This document shows positions 36,875 through 46,620 of a DNA stretch of 64,000 bases, in pieces (positions within the stretch are counted from its first letter, which is position 1; each line of letters begins with the position of its first letter). Origin of the DNA: Kineothrix alysoides (GTDB lineage: Bacteria > Bacillota > Clostridia > Lachnospirales > Lachnospiraceae); NCBI RefSeq assembly GCF_000732725.1, contig NZ_JPNB01000002.1, positions 1,612,001 through 1,676,000 of the forward strand. The letters are read 5' to 3'. The notes below the pieces were generated by a model. It did no database searches. It was not told the origin of the DNA and was given only the letters and a program-made list of their open reading frames with translations. The position numbers and the translations under genes are program-made.

Positions 36875-36908
36875 GGATACTGTGAGCAACCATCTAAAAT
36901 AGTTTTGA

Positions 36909-36936
36909 AAACTGACATGGCAGCATGTCAGTTTTT
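36909..36936 (+). terminator. Intrinsic terminator of uppP
   Basis: AAACTGACATG (36909-36919), a 4-nt loop, CATGTCAGTTT (36924-36934) and a T-run: a perfect 11-bp stem. Confidence 0.9.
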
Positions 36937-36937
36937 T

Positions 36938-37068
36938 ATATAATAGGAAGGGGACCCTATTACATAAAAAATGTATGAGCGGCTACGCGCGTAACAAAAG
37001 CGGTGTTGCCGGCAAGGGGCTGTCAGCATAGGCCTGTTGCTGGAACGGTTGGTATCTCAACTTTTGTT
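36938..37068 (+). repeat. Dispersed structured repeat, copy A
   Basis: About 130 nt, similar to the minus strand of 49111-49230. Shared blocks are TAATAGGA...CCTAT-ACATAAA, a CTACGCGCG block, AACAAAAGC-GTG-TGCC and a closing ACTTTTGTT. Two hairpins are conserved: TAATAGG/CCTATTA (36941-36947 with 36956-36962) and AACAAAAG/CTTTTGTT (36993-37000 with 37061-37068). It has no coding capacity. It may be a small non-autonomous mobile element or a structured RNA. Confidence 0.6.
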
Positions 37069-37256
37069 AAAAGTAAAATAGTTTTGACTTATCGCTCTAC
37101 TTTGCTAAAGAGTTGACAAGACAGTCAAACTACGGTAAACTTTTATAAATGGGATTGGGAGAATGTGGTATTTAGAGTGTATTTGTGAGTTCGGTGCAGT
37201 TCGGAATTCGATAGGATCGGAATTCGATATCATCGAATGTGAAAGGAGAAAAACCT
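37069..37256. other. Upstream region of the DUF6465 gene with a 13-nt direct repeat
   Basis: TCGGAATTCGATA occurs at 37201-37213 and 37217-37229 (16-nt period), just before the ribosome site AAAGGAG. TTGACA at 37113-37118 is a possible -35 without a convincing -10. The repeated half-sites could bind a regulator. Confidence 0.4.
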
Positions 37257-37709
37257 ATGACAGAGACGAAGAAGACATCAACCGTTAAATCTACTGTAAA
37301 TGCGGAGACCGCAGGAATTTCTGCGGCAGTTGTGACATCGGAGAAGGAACCGGCGAAGAAAGAAGAAATTAAGACGACAAAGACAGCGAAGGCAGCAAAC
37401 ACGGCTGCGAAGAAGACGGCTAAGCCTGCTGCGAAGAAAGCGCCTGCTAAGAAGGAGACGAAAGCAGTGACAAAGACTGCAGCAAAAACTCCAGCGAAGA
37501 AGACCGGCGCTAAACAAATAGTCAATCTGCAGTTTTCCGGAAAGTCCTACAGTATAGAGGACCTTACGAAAATAGCAGAGGATGTTTGGAAATACGATTT
37601 GCACAAGAGCGACGAAGCTTATAAGTCATTGGAGCTTTATGTGAAACCGGAAGAAAGCATCTCATATTACGTGTTTAACGGTGATATTTCAGGAAGCTTC
37701 TTTATTTAA
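37257..37709 (+). CDS. DUF6465 family protein with Lys/Ala-rich histone-like tail
   Basis: A 150-residue protein in two parts. Residues ~1-90 are low-complexity Lys, Ala, Thr and Pro with repeated AAKK/PAKK units, resembling histone H1 or HU-tail sequences. Residues ~92-150 are a compact alpha/beta domain (VNLQFSGKSYSIEDLTKIAEDVW, then YVKPEESISYYVFNG) of the DUF6465 type common in Lachnospiraceae. The tail suggests binding to nucleic acid or another polyanion (inference); the domain's function is not known. The start is ATG 37257 after AAAGGAG; a GTG at 37239 would lie ahead of that site. Confidence 0.8.
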   Translation: MTETKKTSTVKSTVNAETAGISAAVVTSEKEPAKKEEIKTTKTAKAANTAAKKTAKPAAKKAPAKKETKAVTKTAAKTPAKKTGAKQIVNLQFSGKSYSIEDLTKIAEDVWKYDLHKSDEAYKSLELYVKPEESISYYVFNGDISGSFFI

Positions 37710-37721
37710 TACATTATTTTT

Positions 37722-37749
37722 ATTTCATAGGAAAGTGCTCCTATGAAAT
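37722..37749. other. Perfect hairpin after the DUF6465 gene
   Basis: ATTTCATAGGA (37722-37732) pairs with TCCTATGAAAT (37739-37749). There is no T-run after it; the stronger terminator lies at 37806. Confidence 0.5.
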
Positions 37750-37805
37750 AAAGATAGATGCGCAGCACACTTTTGTTTTACATTAATGCGTAAGACTTTT
37801 ATATA

Positions 37806-37847
37806 TGAACAGAAAATTCCGGTTGGAATTATCTGTTCATATTTTTT
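37806..37847 (+). terminator. Intrinsic terminator before the hrcA promoter
   Basis: TGAACAGA and AATTCC pair with GGAATT and TCTGTTCA (one A/A mismatch, GGTT loop), followed by ATATTTTTTTTAT. It insulates the heat-shock operon. Confidence 0.85.
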
Positions 37848-37872
37848 TTATAAATAATTTTGAAGTTATCTG

Positions 37873-37901
37873 TTGACATTGTATAGGGTAAGTGATATTT
37901 T
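37873..37901 (+). promoter_or_regulatory. Sigma-A promoter of the hrcA operon
   Basis: Perfect TTGACA (37873-37878), 17-nt spacer, TATTTT (37896-37901). The expected start point is about 37908, so the CIRCE element lies directly over the first transcribed bases. Confidence 0.8.
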
Positions 37902-37915
37902 ATGGTAAGAAGGTA

Positions 37916-37942
37916 TTAGCACTCCAAGATGTTGAGTGCTAA
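37916..37942. promoter_or_regulatory. CIRCE element (HrcA operator)
   Basis: TTAGCACTC, nine bases, GAGTGCTAA: an exact match to the CIRCE consensus. HrcA bound here represses the operon until heat or misfolded protein occupies GroEL. Autoregulation follows since hrcA is the first gene. Confidence 0.98.
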
Positions 37943-38004
37943 CAAGAGACAAAAGGTCTTTATATTTTGAAAAAGCATGGCTATAAAGATGGGAGGATAA
38001 TGAA

Positions 38005-39036
38005 GTGCAGCTTGATGAGAGAAAAATAAAAATTATGCAGGCCATTATCCGCAACTATCTTGAGACCGGAGAACCGGTAGGCAGCAGGACGATTTCCAAA
38101 TATACGGATTTGAATTTGAGTTCGGCTACCATAAGAAATGAGATGGCAGATTTAGAAGAGCTCGGATATATTATCCAGCCCCACACCTCGGCAGGAAGGA
38201 TTCCCTCAGACAAGGGCTACCGCTTATACGTAGATCAGATGATGGAGGAGAAGGAGCGGGAGGTAGAAGAACTGAAAGGCATTCTGTTGGAAAAGGAAGA
38301 TAAGATGGATCATCTTCTGAAACAGGTAGCGAAGGTCTTGGCGCAGAATACCAATTATGCCACGATGATTTCGGCACCCCAGTACCATCGCAACAAGCTG
38401 AAATTTATACAGCTCTCCCGTGTGGATGCGCACCAGCTTTTGGTGGTTAGCGTTGTAGAGGGCAATGTAATTAAGAATAACATGCTTCAGGTGGAGGAGG
38501 AACTGGACAGCGAGACACTTTTGAAATTAAACATCCTTCTTAACACTCATTTGAATGGATTAACTTTGGAAGAAATAAATCTGAGCATGATTACAGCGAT
38601 GAAGCAGCAGGCAGGCATACACAGCACGATTATAGGAGAAGTTATTGACGCTATAGCCGAATCGATCAAAGCAGATGAGGATTTGGAGATATATACGAGC
38701 GGAGCGAATAATATTTTCAGGTATCCCGAGCTTGCAGACAATCAGAAAGCCAGCGAACTGATCACTGCATTCGAAGAAAAAAAGCTTTTGGAAGAGCTGG
38801 TGGAAGAGAGATTGTCGGATGAAAACAACACCGGCATTCAGATATATATCGGCGATGAGACGCCGGTACAGTCCATGAAGGATTGCAGCGTCGTAACGGC
38901 GACCTATGAGCTGGAAGAGGGAATGAAAGGAACCATTGGTATCATCGGGCCGAAGCGTATGGACTACGATAAGGTAGTAGGGACATTAAAGACGCTGAAG
39001 CACCAATTGGATGATTTATATAAGAAGCGAGAATAA
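38005..39036 (+). CDS. hrcA: Heat-inducible transcription repressor HrcA
   Basis: A 343-residue repressor of chaperone genes that binds CIRCE. The N-terminal winged helix (QLDERKIKIMQAIIRNYLETGEPVGSRTISK, then LSSATIRNEMADLEELGYIIQPHTSAGRIPSDKGYR) is followed by the GAF-like and dimerisation domains. The start is GTG 38005, 8 nt after GGGAGG; an ATG 5 nt upstream is out of frame and closes after nine codons. It is first in hrcA-grpE-dnaK-dnaJ, the usual Firmicute order. Confidence 0.97.
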   Translation: MQLDERKIKIMQAIIRNYLETGEPVGSRTISKYTDLNLSSATIRNEMADLEELGYIIQPHTSAGRIPSDKGYRLYVDQMMEEKEREVEELKGILLEKEDKMDHLLKQVAKVLAQNTNYATMISAPQYHRNKLKFIQLSRVDAHQLLVVSVVEGNVIKNNMLQVEEELDSETLLKLNILLNTHLNGLTLEEINLSMITAMKQQAGIHSTIIGEVIDAIAESIKADEDLEIYTSGANNIFRYPELADNQKASELITAFEEKKLLEELVEERLSDENNTGIQIYIGDETPVQSMKDCSVVTATYELEEGMKGTIGIIGPKRMDYDKVVGTLKTLKHQLDDLYKKRE

Positions 39037-39076
39037 GTAAAAGAAATAAAAAGTAGGAAAGAAAGGAATAAATGAA

Positions 39077-39766
39077 GTGGCAGAACAGAAAGATATAAAC
39101 AATCAAGATATCCAGGACACATTGAATAAGGAAGAAACGTTGGATAAGAAGATCATAATCGACGGCGGGGAATCGGAAGATAAGGAGATCCTGCCGGAAG
39201 ACATTTCTCTGGAAGGTCAGGGAGAGATGCAGGCCGAAGAGGCTGAGGGTACGCTGGAAGATGAAGAAGGCGAAGAATGTGAAGAAAATGCCGGCAAAGG
39301 CTTCTTCAAAAAGAAAGATAAGAAACAGGAAGTCCTGAAACAAAAGGTAGATGAGTTGGAGGACAGAGTAAGACGCCAGATGGCGGAATTCGACAATTTC
39401 AGAAAGCGGACGGATAAGGAAAAGACGATGATGTTCGAGACCGGAGCCAGAAGCATTATAGAGAAAATACTTCCGGTGGTGGATAACTTCGAAAGAGGTC
39501 TGGCGACCATTCCTGAGGAAGAGAAAGGAAGCGCCTTCGCGGAAGGAATGCAGATGATTTATAAGCAGCTCATGACAGAGCTCGATAGCTTGGGAGTAAA
39601 GCCGATAGAAGCGATAGGTCAGGAGTTCAATCCGGAATATCATAATGCGGTAATGCAGGTGGAGAGTGAAGAATACGAAACAGGAATTATCGCGCAGGAG
39701 CTATTAAAAGGCTATATGTATAGAGATACGGTAGTAAGACACAGCATGGTAGCTGTTGTAAACTAA
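39077..39766 (+). CDS. grpE: Nucleotide exchange factor GrpE
   Basis: Releases ADP from DnaK. The 229-residue protein has an acidic, low-complexity first ~75 residues, a long coiled coil (~85-140) and the beta-domain with the GrpE signature (GVKPIEAIGQEFNPEYHNAV, ...YRDTVVRHSMVAVVN at the end). The start is GTG 39077 after AAAGGA. As in hrcA, an out-of-frame ATG lies 5 nt before the GTG. Confidence 0.97.
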   Translation: MAEQKDINNQDIQDTLNKEETLDKKIIIDGGESEDKEILPEDISLEGQGEMQAEEAEGTLEDEEGEECEENAGKGFFKKKDKKQEVLKQKVDELEDRVRRQMAEFDNFRKRTDKEKTMMFETGARSIIEKILPVVDNFERGLATIPEEEKGSAFAEGMQMIYKQLMTELDSLGVKPIEAIGQEFNPEYHNAVMQVESEEYETGIIAQELLKGYMYRDTVVRHSMVAVVN

Positions 39767-39818
39767 GCGACAGACAGCGAATAAATTAACGAGCAAATCA
39801 ATTGAACAATATATTTAG

Positions 39819-41684
<1,866 letters not shown>

Positions 41685-41724
41685 ATATAAAATAAGCAAT
41701 ATGGAGAAGTAACCTCCGGATAAA

Positions 41725-41776
41725 ATATGAAGTTCTCCTTATAAGAGGGAATCCTCTGATAAGAGGAACTTCATAT
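41725..41776 (+). other. Long hairpin between dnaK and dnaJ
   Basis: ATATGAAGTTC (41725-41735) pairs with GAACTTCATAT (41766-41776), with additional inner pairing of the AAGAGG segments. It may lower dnaJ expression relative to dnaK by partial termination or processing. Confidence 0.55.
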
Positions 41777-41924
41777 CTTGCTTAAAAATTTAATATTTTA
41801 TAGGTTATATATTTGATGCAATAAAGATGAAATTGTTATATACTTAGAACGATATGTCTAAGAAAGTGGACTTATTCATATTTTTTATAAGTAAAATCTT
41901 TAAAGCGATAAAGAGGAGTTAGTT

Positions 41925-43082
41925 ATGGCAGAGCAAAAACGAGACTACTACGAAGTTCTCGGAGTAGATAAAAATGCAGATGAAGCTGCGGTGAAAAAAG
42001 CATATCGAGTTCTGGCTAAGAAGTATCACCCAGATATGAATCCGGGCGATAAAGAGGCAGAAAAGAAGTTTAAAGAGGCTTCGGAGGCATATGCCGTACT
42101 TAGCGACCCGGAGAAGAAACGTCAATACGACCAATACGGCCATGCAGCATTCGAAGGCGGTGCAGGCGGTTTCGGCGGCTTTGATTTTAACAGCGCTGAT
42201 TTCGGAGATATTTTTGGAGATATTTTCGGGGATTTCTTCGGCGGCAGCCGCCGGGGAAGAACGAACAGCGGACCTATGAAGGGCGCGAACATACGAACCA
42301 GCGTACGCATCACTTTTGAAGAAGCCGTATTCGGCGTGGAAAAGGAAGTGGAGCTTACGCTCAAAGATGAATGTACTACTTGCCACGGCAGCGGAGCAAA
42401 GCCGGGAACCAGCCCGGAGACCTGCCCTAAGTGCGGAGGCAAGGGCCAAGTAGTGTTTACGCAACAGTCCTTCTTTGGAACGGTGAGAAATGTGCAGACT
42501 TGTCCGGATTGTAACGGAACCGGCAAGGTGGTCAAAGAAAAATGTGTGGATTGTCATGGAAGCGGCTATATTGCTAACAGGAAGAAGATCAAGATATCCA
42601 TTCCTGCCGGTATCGACAATGGCCAGAGCGTGCGCATAAGGGATAAGGGCGAACCGGGAACCAACGGCGGGCCGAGAGGAGACCTTCTTGCCGAGGTTGT
42701 AGTTGGAAGGCATCCCATATTCCAGCGTCAGGAATATAATATATATTCTACCGTACCGATGTCCTTTCCGGTTGCAGCATTAGGCGGCGAAATAGTTATC
42801 GACACAGTGGACGGCAAGGTCATCTACGACGTAAAGGCTGGAACACAGACCGATACAAAGATCCGCTTAAAAGGCAAAGGCGTACCGTCACTTCGCAATA
42901 AGGAAGTGCGTGGAGATCACTATGTAACGCTGGTAGTGCAAGTGCCTGATAAGCTTTCTAACGAGGCGAAGGAGCTGCTGAAGCAGTTTGATGCGGAAAC
43001 GGGAAGTACTCTGCGCACGACTCAGAATAATAGTCCCGAGCCGGAAGAAGTGAAGGATAAGAAAAAGAAGTTCTGGAAATAA
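41925..43082 (+). CDS. dnaJ: Chaperone protein DnaJ (Hsp40)
   Basis: A 385-residue type I J-protein that stimulates DnaK's ATPase. It has a J domain with HPD (~residues 36-38), a Gly/Phe-rich linker ([18 protein letters not shown]), then four zinc-finger repeats [24 protein letters not shown] and CVDCHGSG, and two C-terminal substrate domains. Length is normal. Strong GAGGAG ribosome site. A terminator follows. Confidence 0.98.
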   Translation: MAEQKRDYYEVLGVDKNADEAAVKKAYRVLAKKYHPDMNPGDKEAEKKFKEASEAYAVLSDPEKKRQYDQYGHAAFEGGAGGFGGFDFNSADFGDIFGDIFGDFFGGSRRGRTNSGPMKGANIRTSVRITFEEAVFGVEKEVELTLKDECTTCHGSGAKPGTSPETCPKCGGKGQVVFTQQSFFGTVRNVQTCPDCNGTGKVVKEKCVDCHGSGYIANRKKIKISIPAGIDNGQSVRIRDKGEPGTNGGPRGDLLAEVVVGRHPIFQRQEYNIYSTVPMSFPVAALGGEIVIDTVDGKVIYDVKAGTQTDTKIRLKGKGVPSLRNKEVRGDHYVTLVVQVPDKLSNEAKELLKQFDAETGSTLRTTQNNSPEPEEVKDKKKKFWK

Positions 43083-43094
43083 ATTTATGGTTAT

Positions 43095-43142
43095 AAAAAG
43101 CCGGGAGGATGATGATTGACTCATACATCCGCCCGGCTTTTT
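43095..43142 (+). terminator. Terminator of the heat-shock operon
   Basis: AAAAAGCCGGG-A-GGATG pairs with CATCC-G-CCCGGCTTTTT, with the T-run in the descending arm. It also serves convergent transcription from the DUF3048 gene. Confidence 0.85.
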
Positions 43143-43171
43143 AGTCAGAAGCGCACCGCCTCTAAAAAATC

Positions 43172-44353
43172 CTATTCATATTCTACAAATTCCCCATATT
43201 CCTTCCAAATATTACAAATCCAGGTTTTTCCCTGATTGAAGATAATCTCGTTATCATCTTTATCATAGAACTTAGCAGGGGTATTGTCACCATCATAGCG
43301 TTTCCAAGTTCCCTCGATGACCTTCCCGTTTGTAAAAATAAGAGCCTCTCCTTCTCCGTGTACCCCGAAGGCAAGATAATCTTTCTCATCCCGCACCTCT
43401 CCGTGACAATATTGAAGTACTACATTGGACACAGCGAGCTGCTCCTTGTTGTATTCGTCGATTTGCTCCTTATCGTCCTGAAAACGATAGTAGAGCTTAT
43501 CGGAAGAATTGTATTCGAAATACGGATTGTATGCGCCGTAGCCGCCGGCATTGTTTTCCTTTCCTCCGGGATAGATGAGAGTTACATCATCATTTTCCGC
43601 ATATTCTGCGCGGTTATCATCGGCAATAAAGGTAAACTGCGGAACATAATTTTCATCGTACTGAGTCTCGTATTCATGGCGTTCGATAGCTTTGTTCAAG
43701 CCGTCCATAAATAGATATCCGGTAAACTCGGTAGCATAACCAGGTCTGCTGATTCTGCCGAATGCCTCATCGGAAGGATTGTGAATACCCACAACGGCAG
43801 CGCTGATATTCTGCACCGTATCTCTGTTAATGAGCTCTTCCACATAAGGTCTGGCAAGGCCCCAGTTGCAGTAAATCGCTTCGTAGCCCATAGCGACATA
43901 GATGTAATAATCGCGGCTGCTGCGAACAGGACCGATATGATCCAGCTCGTCATAATCTTCAAAGATAGCCATCAGTCTGGTGATACGTCCTTCTACGGGT
44001 GCCTCATAAATGATACCCGCCTTTGAGAGACCGTATTGAGGCATCGCCGGCGTATTGTTAGGTATCATGACAGCCAGGGGGCGTCTGGTAGCTATTTTCT
44101 CATCGATCCATTGACCGGTGAGATAGCTCTGCATCTTACCATTCACCACTTCTCTGTCTTCGATAATAGGGAGTCCTTCTTCCTCAGGCTCTTCTACCAC
44201 TTCCTCCGATTCCGTCACAACTTCCGGCTCTGCCGGAACTTCGTTCACTTCGCCCAGAGGCAATTCGTCTGCTTTATTTTTACCGCAAGCTGTAAAAACA
44301 AGAGGAATACATAAAAAAAGAGCATAAAATAAATATTTGTTATTTTTCTTCAT
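43172..44353 (-). CDS. DUF3048 lipoprotein (YerB-like)
   Basis: A 393-residue extracytoplasmic lipoprotein. It has a signal peptide with lipobox VFTAC (Cys23), an acidic Glu/Val-rich linker (~27-62), then the two DUF3048 domains with the family's typical stretches RRPLAVMIPN (~85), GIIYEAPVEGRITRLMAIFED and GPVRSSRDYYIYVA. The function of the family is unknown; Bacillus YerB is the reference. I chose ATG 44353 because AAAAGGA is 9 nt away; the GTG two codons upstream is too close to that site. Confidence 0.88.
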   Translation of the reverse strand: MKKNNKYLFYALFLCIPLVFTACGKNKADELPLGEVNEVPAEPEVVTESEEVVEEPEEEGLPIIEDREVVNGKMQSYLTGQWIDEKIATRRPLAVMIPNNTPAMPQYGLSKAGIIYEAPVEGRITRLMAIFEDYDELDHIGPVRSSRDYYIYVAMGYEAIYCNWGLARPYVEELINRDTVQNISAAVVGIHNPSDEAFGRISRPGYATEFTGYLFMDGLNKAIERHEYETQYDENYVPQFTFIADDNRAEYAENDDVTLIYPGGKENNAGGYGAYNPYFEYNSSDKLYYRFQDDKEQIDEYNKEQLAVSNVVLQYCHGEVRDEKDYLAFGVHGEGEALIFTNGKVIEGTWKRYDGDNTPAKFYDKDDNEIIFNQGKTWICNIWKEYGEFVEYE

Positions 44354-44592
44354 TTGCACAATTCCTTTTAATTTTTATTTTAATATGTAAACATTAAAAA
44401 TAATAAACTACACAGATATTATATAATATCGTGCTAACGCTTGTCTATCGCAGAAATGCGTAGTTTTTTGTAAATTATTGTCAGTCGTTTGCGTCGGCAA
44501 CGATTCATGCCTTTATAAAAGTTGAAAAAAGTGTTATCATAGCTTAGAAACGCTTGAAAAACGTCAGTTGCAGCAGATAACATATTGTGTTA

Positions 44593-44720
44593 GCATGCTA
44601 TAATACAGCAATGATACGATACGGCGATGCCACGATACGGTAATGTTGCGATATGGCGATGCTACGATACGGCAATGCTGCAATACTGCGATGCCACAAT
44701 ATAAAAATGCTGTAATATAG
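44593..44720 (+). repeat. Eight tandem 16-nt imperfect repeats before prmA
   Basis: Units start at 44593, 44609, 44625, 44641, 44657, 44673, 44689 and 44705, each exactly 16 nt. The consensus is roughly C(A/G)ATGC(T/C)(A/G)C(G/A)ATACGG. There is no spacer between units and the length is not a multiple of three, so the array is neither coding nor CRISPR. Confidence 0.85.
44596..44604 (+). promoter_or_regulatory. prmA: Extended -10 promoter within repeat unit 1
   Basis: TG-C-TATAAT is a perfect extended -10 motif. Transcription would start near 44611, so the other seven repeat units form most of the prmA leader. There is no good -35, which extended -10 promoters can lack. Confidence 0.5.
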
Positions 44721-44744
44721 CATAGAAAAAGATTATGGAAAGGC

Positions 44745-45755
44745 ATGGATGATAATATGAGGTGGACGAAATTCAGGATCAAGACATTGACGGAAGCAGA
44801 AGACATTATTATAAGCTCTTTGTATGACATCGGCTTAGAAGGTGCGCAGATAGAGGATAAGGTACCGCTTACGGCGGCGGAAAAGGAGCAGATGTTTGTG
44901 GATATCCTTCCGGAGACACAGGAAGACGACGGTGTGGCATACCTAAGCTTTTTTGTGGAAGAAAACGAAGATGGGACCTTAAAGGTAAACGGAGGGAATA
45001 CTACGGGGGAGCAGATTCTTCAATCGGTGAAGAGCGAGCTTGAGGACCTGCGCATGTTCATGGAAATCGGCGAAGGCACGGTAGCGGTGGACAGAACGGA
45101 GGACATCGACTGGATCAATAACTGGAAGCAATACTTCCACCAGTTCTATATCGACGATGTGCTCGTTATTCCGTCATGGGAAGAAGTGAAGGCAGAGGAC
45201 AAAGACAAAATGATTCTCCACATTGACCCCGGAACGGCATTCGGAACAGGAATGCACGAGACCACACAGCTTTGTATCCGCCAGCTTAAGAAATACCTTA
45301 CGCCGGAGACAAGACTTCTGGATGTGGGAACCGGAAGCGGTATTCTGGCTATCCTGTCACTTATGTTCGGTGCGAAAGAGGCGATAGGAACCGATCTTGA
45401 CCCCTGCGCGATAGAGGCTACCAGAGAAAATATAAAGGCGAATCATATTTTACCTGAAAAATTCAATGTGATGATAGGAAATATTATTACGGAAAAAGAA
45501 GTGCAGGACAAAGTTGGATATGAGTGCTATGATATTGTGGTTGCAAATATTCTGGCGGACGTGCTCGTGCCGCTGACTCCGGTCATCATAAATCAGCTTA
45601 AGCCGGGCGGAATCTATATAACCTCAGGCATCATAGATGATAAGGAGACGACGGTAACAGAAGCGGTGGAGGCAGCAGGCCTTCATGTTCTGGAGGTTAC
45701 CTACCAGGGGGAATGGGTGTCGGTAACCGCACAAAAGTCAAACGTCCCGCAGTAA
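44745..45755 (+). CDS. prmA: Ribosomal protein L11 methyltransferase
   Basis: Methylates ribosomal protein L11. The 336-residue protein has an N-terminal substrate-recognition domain (~1-130) and a C-terminal SAM-methyltransferase fold: HIDPGTAFGTGMHETTQLC, the SAM-binding LLDVGTGSGILAI and the DIVVANILADVL motif. The start could be ATG 44745 or ATG 44757 (MRWTKF); GGAAAGG is close to the first and 13 nt from the second. The order dnaJ-prmA-rsmE is widely conserved in Firmicutes. Confidence 0.95.
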   Translation: MDDNMRWTKFRIKTLTEAEDIIISSLYDIGLEGAQIEDKVPLTAAEKEQMFVDILPETQEDDGVAYLSFFVEENEDGTLKVNGGNTTGEQILQSVKSELEDLRMFMEIGEGTVAVDRTEDIDWINNWKQYFHQFYIDDVLVIPSWEEVKAEDKDKMILHIDPGTAFGTGMHETTQLCIRQLKKYLTPETRLLDVGTGSGILAILSLMFGAKEAIGTDLDPCAIEATRENIKANHILPEKFNVMIGNIITEKEVQDKVGYECYDIVVANILADVLVPLTPVIINQLKPGGIYITSGIIDDKETTVTEAVEAAGLHVLEVTYQGEWVSVTAQKSNVPQ

Positions 45756-45806
45756 CAGCAAGAATAAAAGCAATAATGGATAAACCGGGAAAGGCATGGT
45801 TTTTAT

Positions 45807-46547
45807 ATGTATAGTTTTTTTGTAGACCCATCGCAAATACAAGGGAATACGATAATCATAACGGGAAACGATGTAAAGCATATCAAAAACGTCCTGCGTA
45901 TGAAGGTGGGAGAAGAGCTTTCTGTGCGAAGCGGCGTGGATGAAAGGGAATATCGCTGTGGAATCGAGGCGATGGAGGAAGAGCAGATTGTATGCAGGCT
46001 TCGTTTCGTAAAGGAGGAGGGCATGGAGCTTCCCTCCAAGGTATACCTTTTTCAAGGACTTCCCAAAGCGGATAAAATGGAGCTCATCATACAAAAAGCA
46101 GTGGAGCTCGGTGTACATGAGATAATACCCGTATCTGCCAAACGTGCGGTGGTAAAGCTGGATGAAAAGAAGGCGAAGGCAAAAAGGGAGCGCTGGCAGG
46201 CAATTGCGGAGTCCGCAGCGAAGCAGAGTAAAAGGAGCATCGTCCCTCAGGTCAAGGAGGTCATGACGATGAAGGAGGCGGTCCGTTACGCCGCAGATAT
46301 AGAGGTGCGCCTCATTCCTTATGAGCTGGCGGAAGGGATGCAAAAAACCAAGGACATCATTTCTTCGTTGAAAAAGGAACAGTCCGTAGCGATATTTATC
46401 GGCCCCGAAGGAGGCTTCGAGGAAAGCGAGATAGGAGAAGCGGTGGAAAGCGGAATCGTCCCTGTTACTCTGGGCAAACGCATTCTTCGGACGGAGACCG
46501 CAGGGTTCACAGTCCTCGCGTGGATAATGTACCAATTGGAGGAATAG
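45807..46547 (+). CDS. rsmE: 16S rRNA m3U1498 methyltransferase
   Basis: Methylates N3 of U1498 in 16S rRNA. The 246-residue SPOUT-class enzyme has an N-terminal PUA-like domain (~1-70) and the knotted methyltransferase domain with IFIGPEGGFEESE and LGKRILRTETAG near the C terminus. It follows prmA by about 50 nt. Length is standard. Confidence 0.96.
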   Translation: MYSFFVDPSQIQGNTIIITGNDVKHIKNVLRMKVGEELSVRSGVDEREYRCGIEAMEEEQIVCRLRFVKEEGMELPSKVYLFQGLPKADKMELIIQKAVELGVHEIIPVSAKRAVVKLDEKKAKAKRERWQAIAESAAKQSKRSIVPQVKEVMTMKEAVRYAADIEVRLIPYELAEGMQKTKDIISSLKKEQSVAIFIGPEGGFEESEIGEAVESGIVPVTLGKRILRTETAGFTVLAWIMYQLEE

Positions 46548-46620
46548 GCATATAGTATAGGTATAAAGCCGAGTTTATAGGCTTTAGCATATAATAGTAC
46601 GTGAGGAGATAGCAGACATT

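Larger units (their letters stand above)
44354..44744. other. Divergent intergenic region, DUF3048 / prmA
   Basis: About 390 nt. The left part is AT-rich, with TATAAT-like sequences on the minus strand that could serve the DUF3048 gene. The right third is the 16-nt tandem repeat array with an extended -10 box inside its first unit. No ORF is convincing. Confidence 0.5.

Noticed and set aside
44593-44720. CRISPR array
   Set aside because: The units are 16 nt with no spacers, and no cas genes are present.
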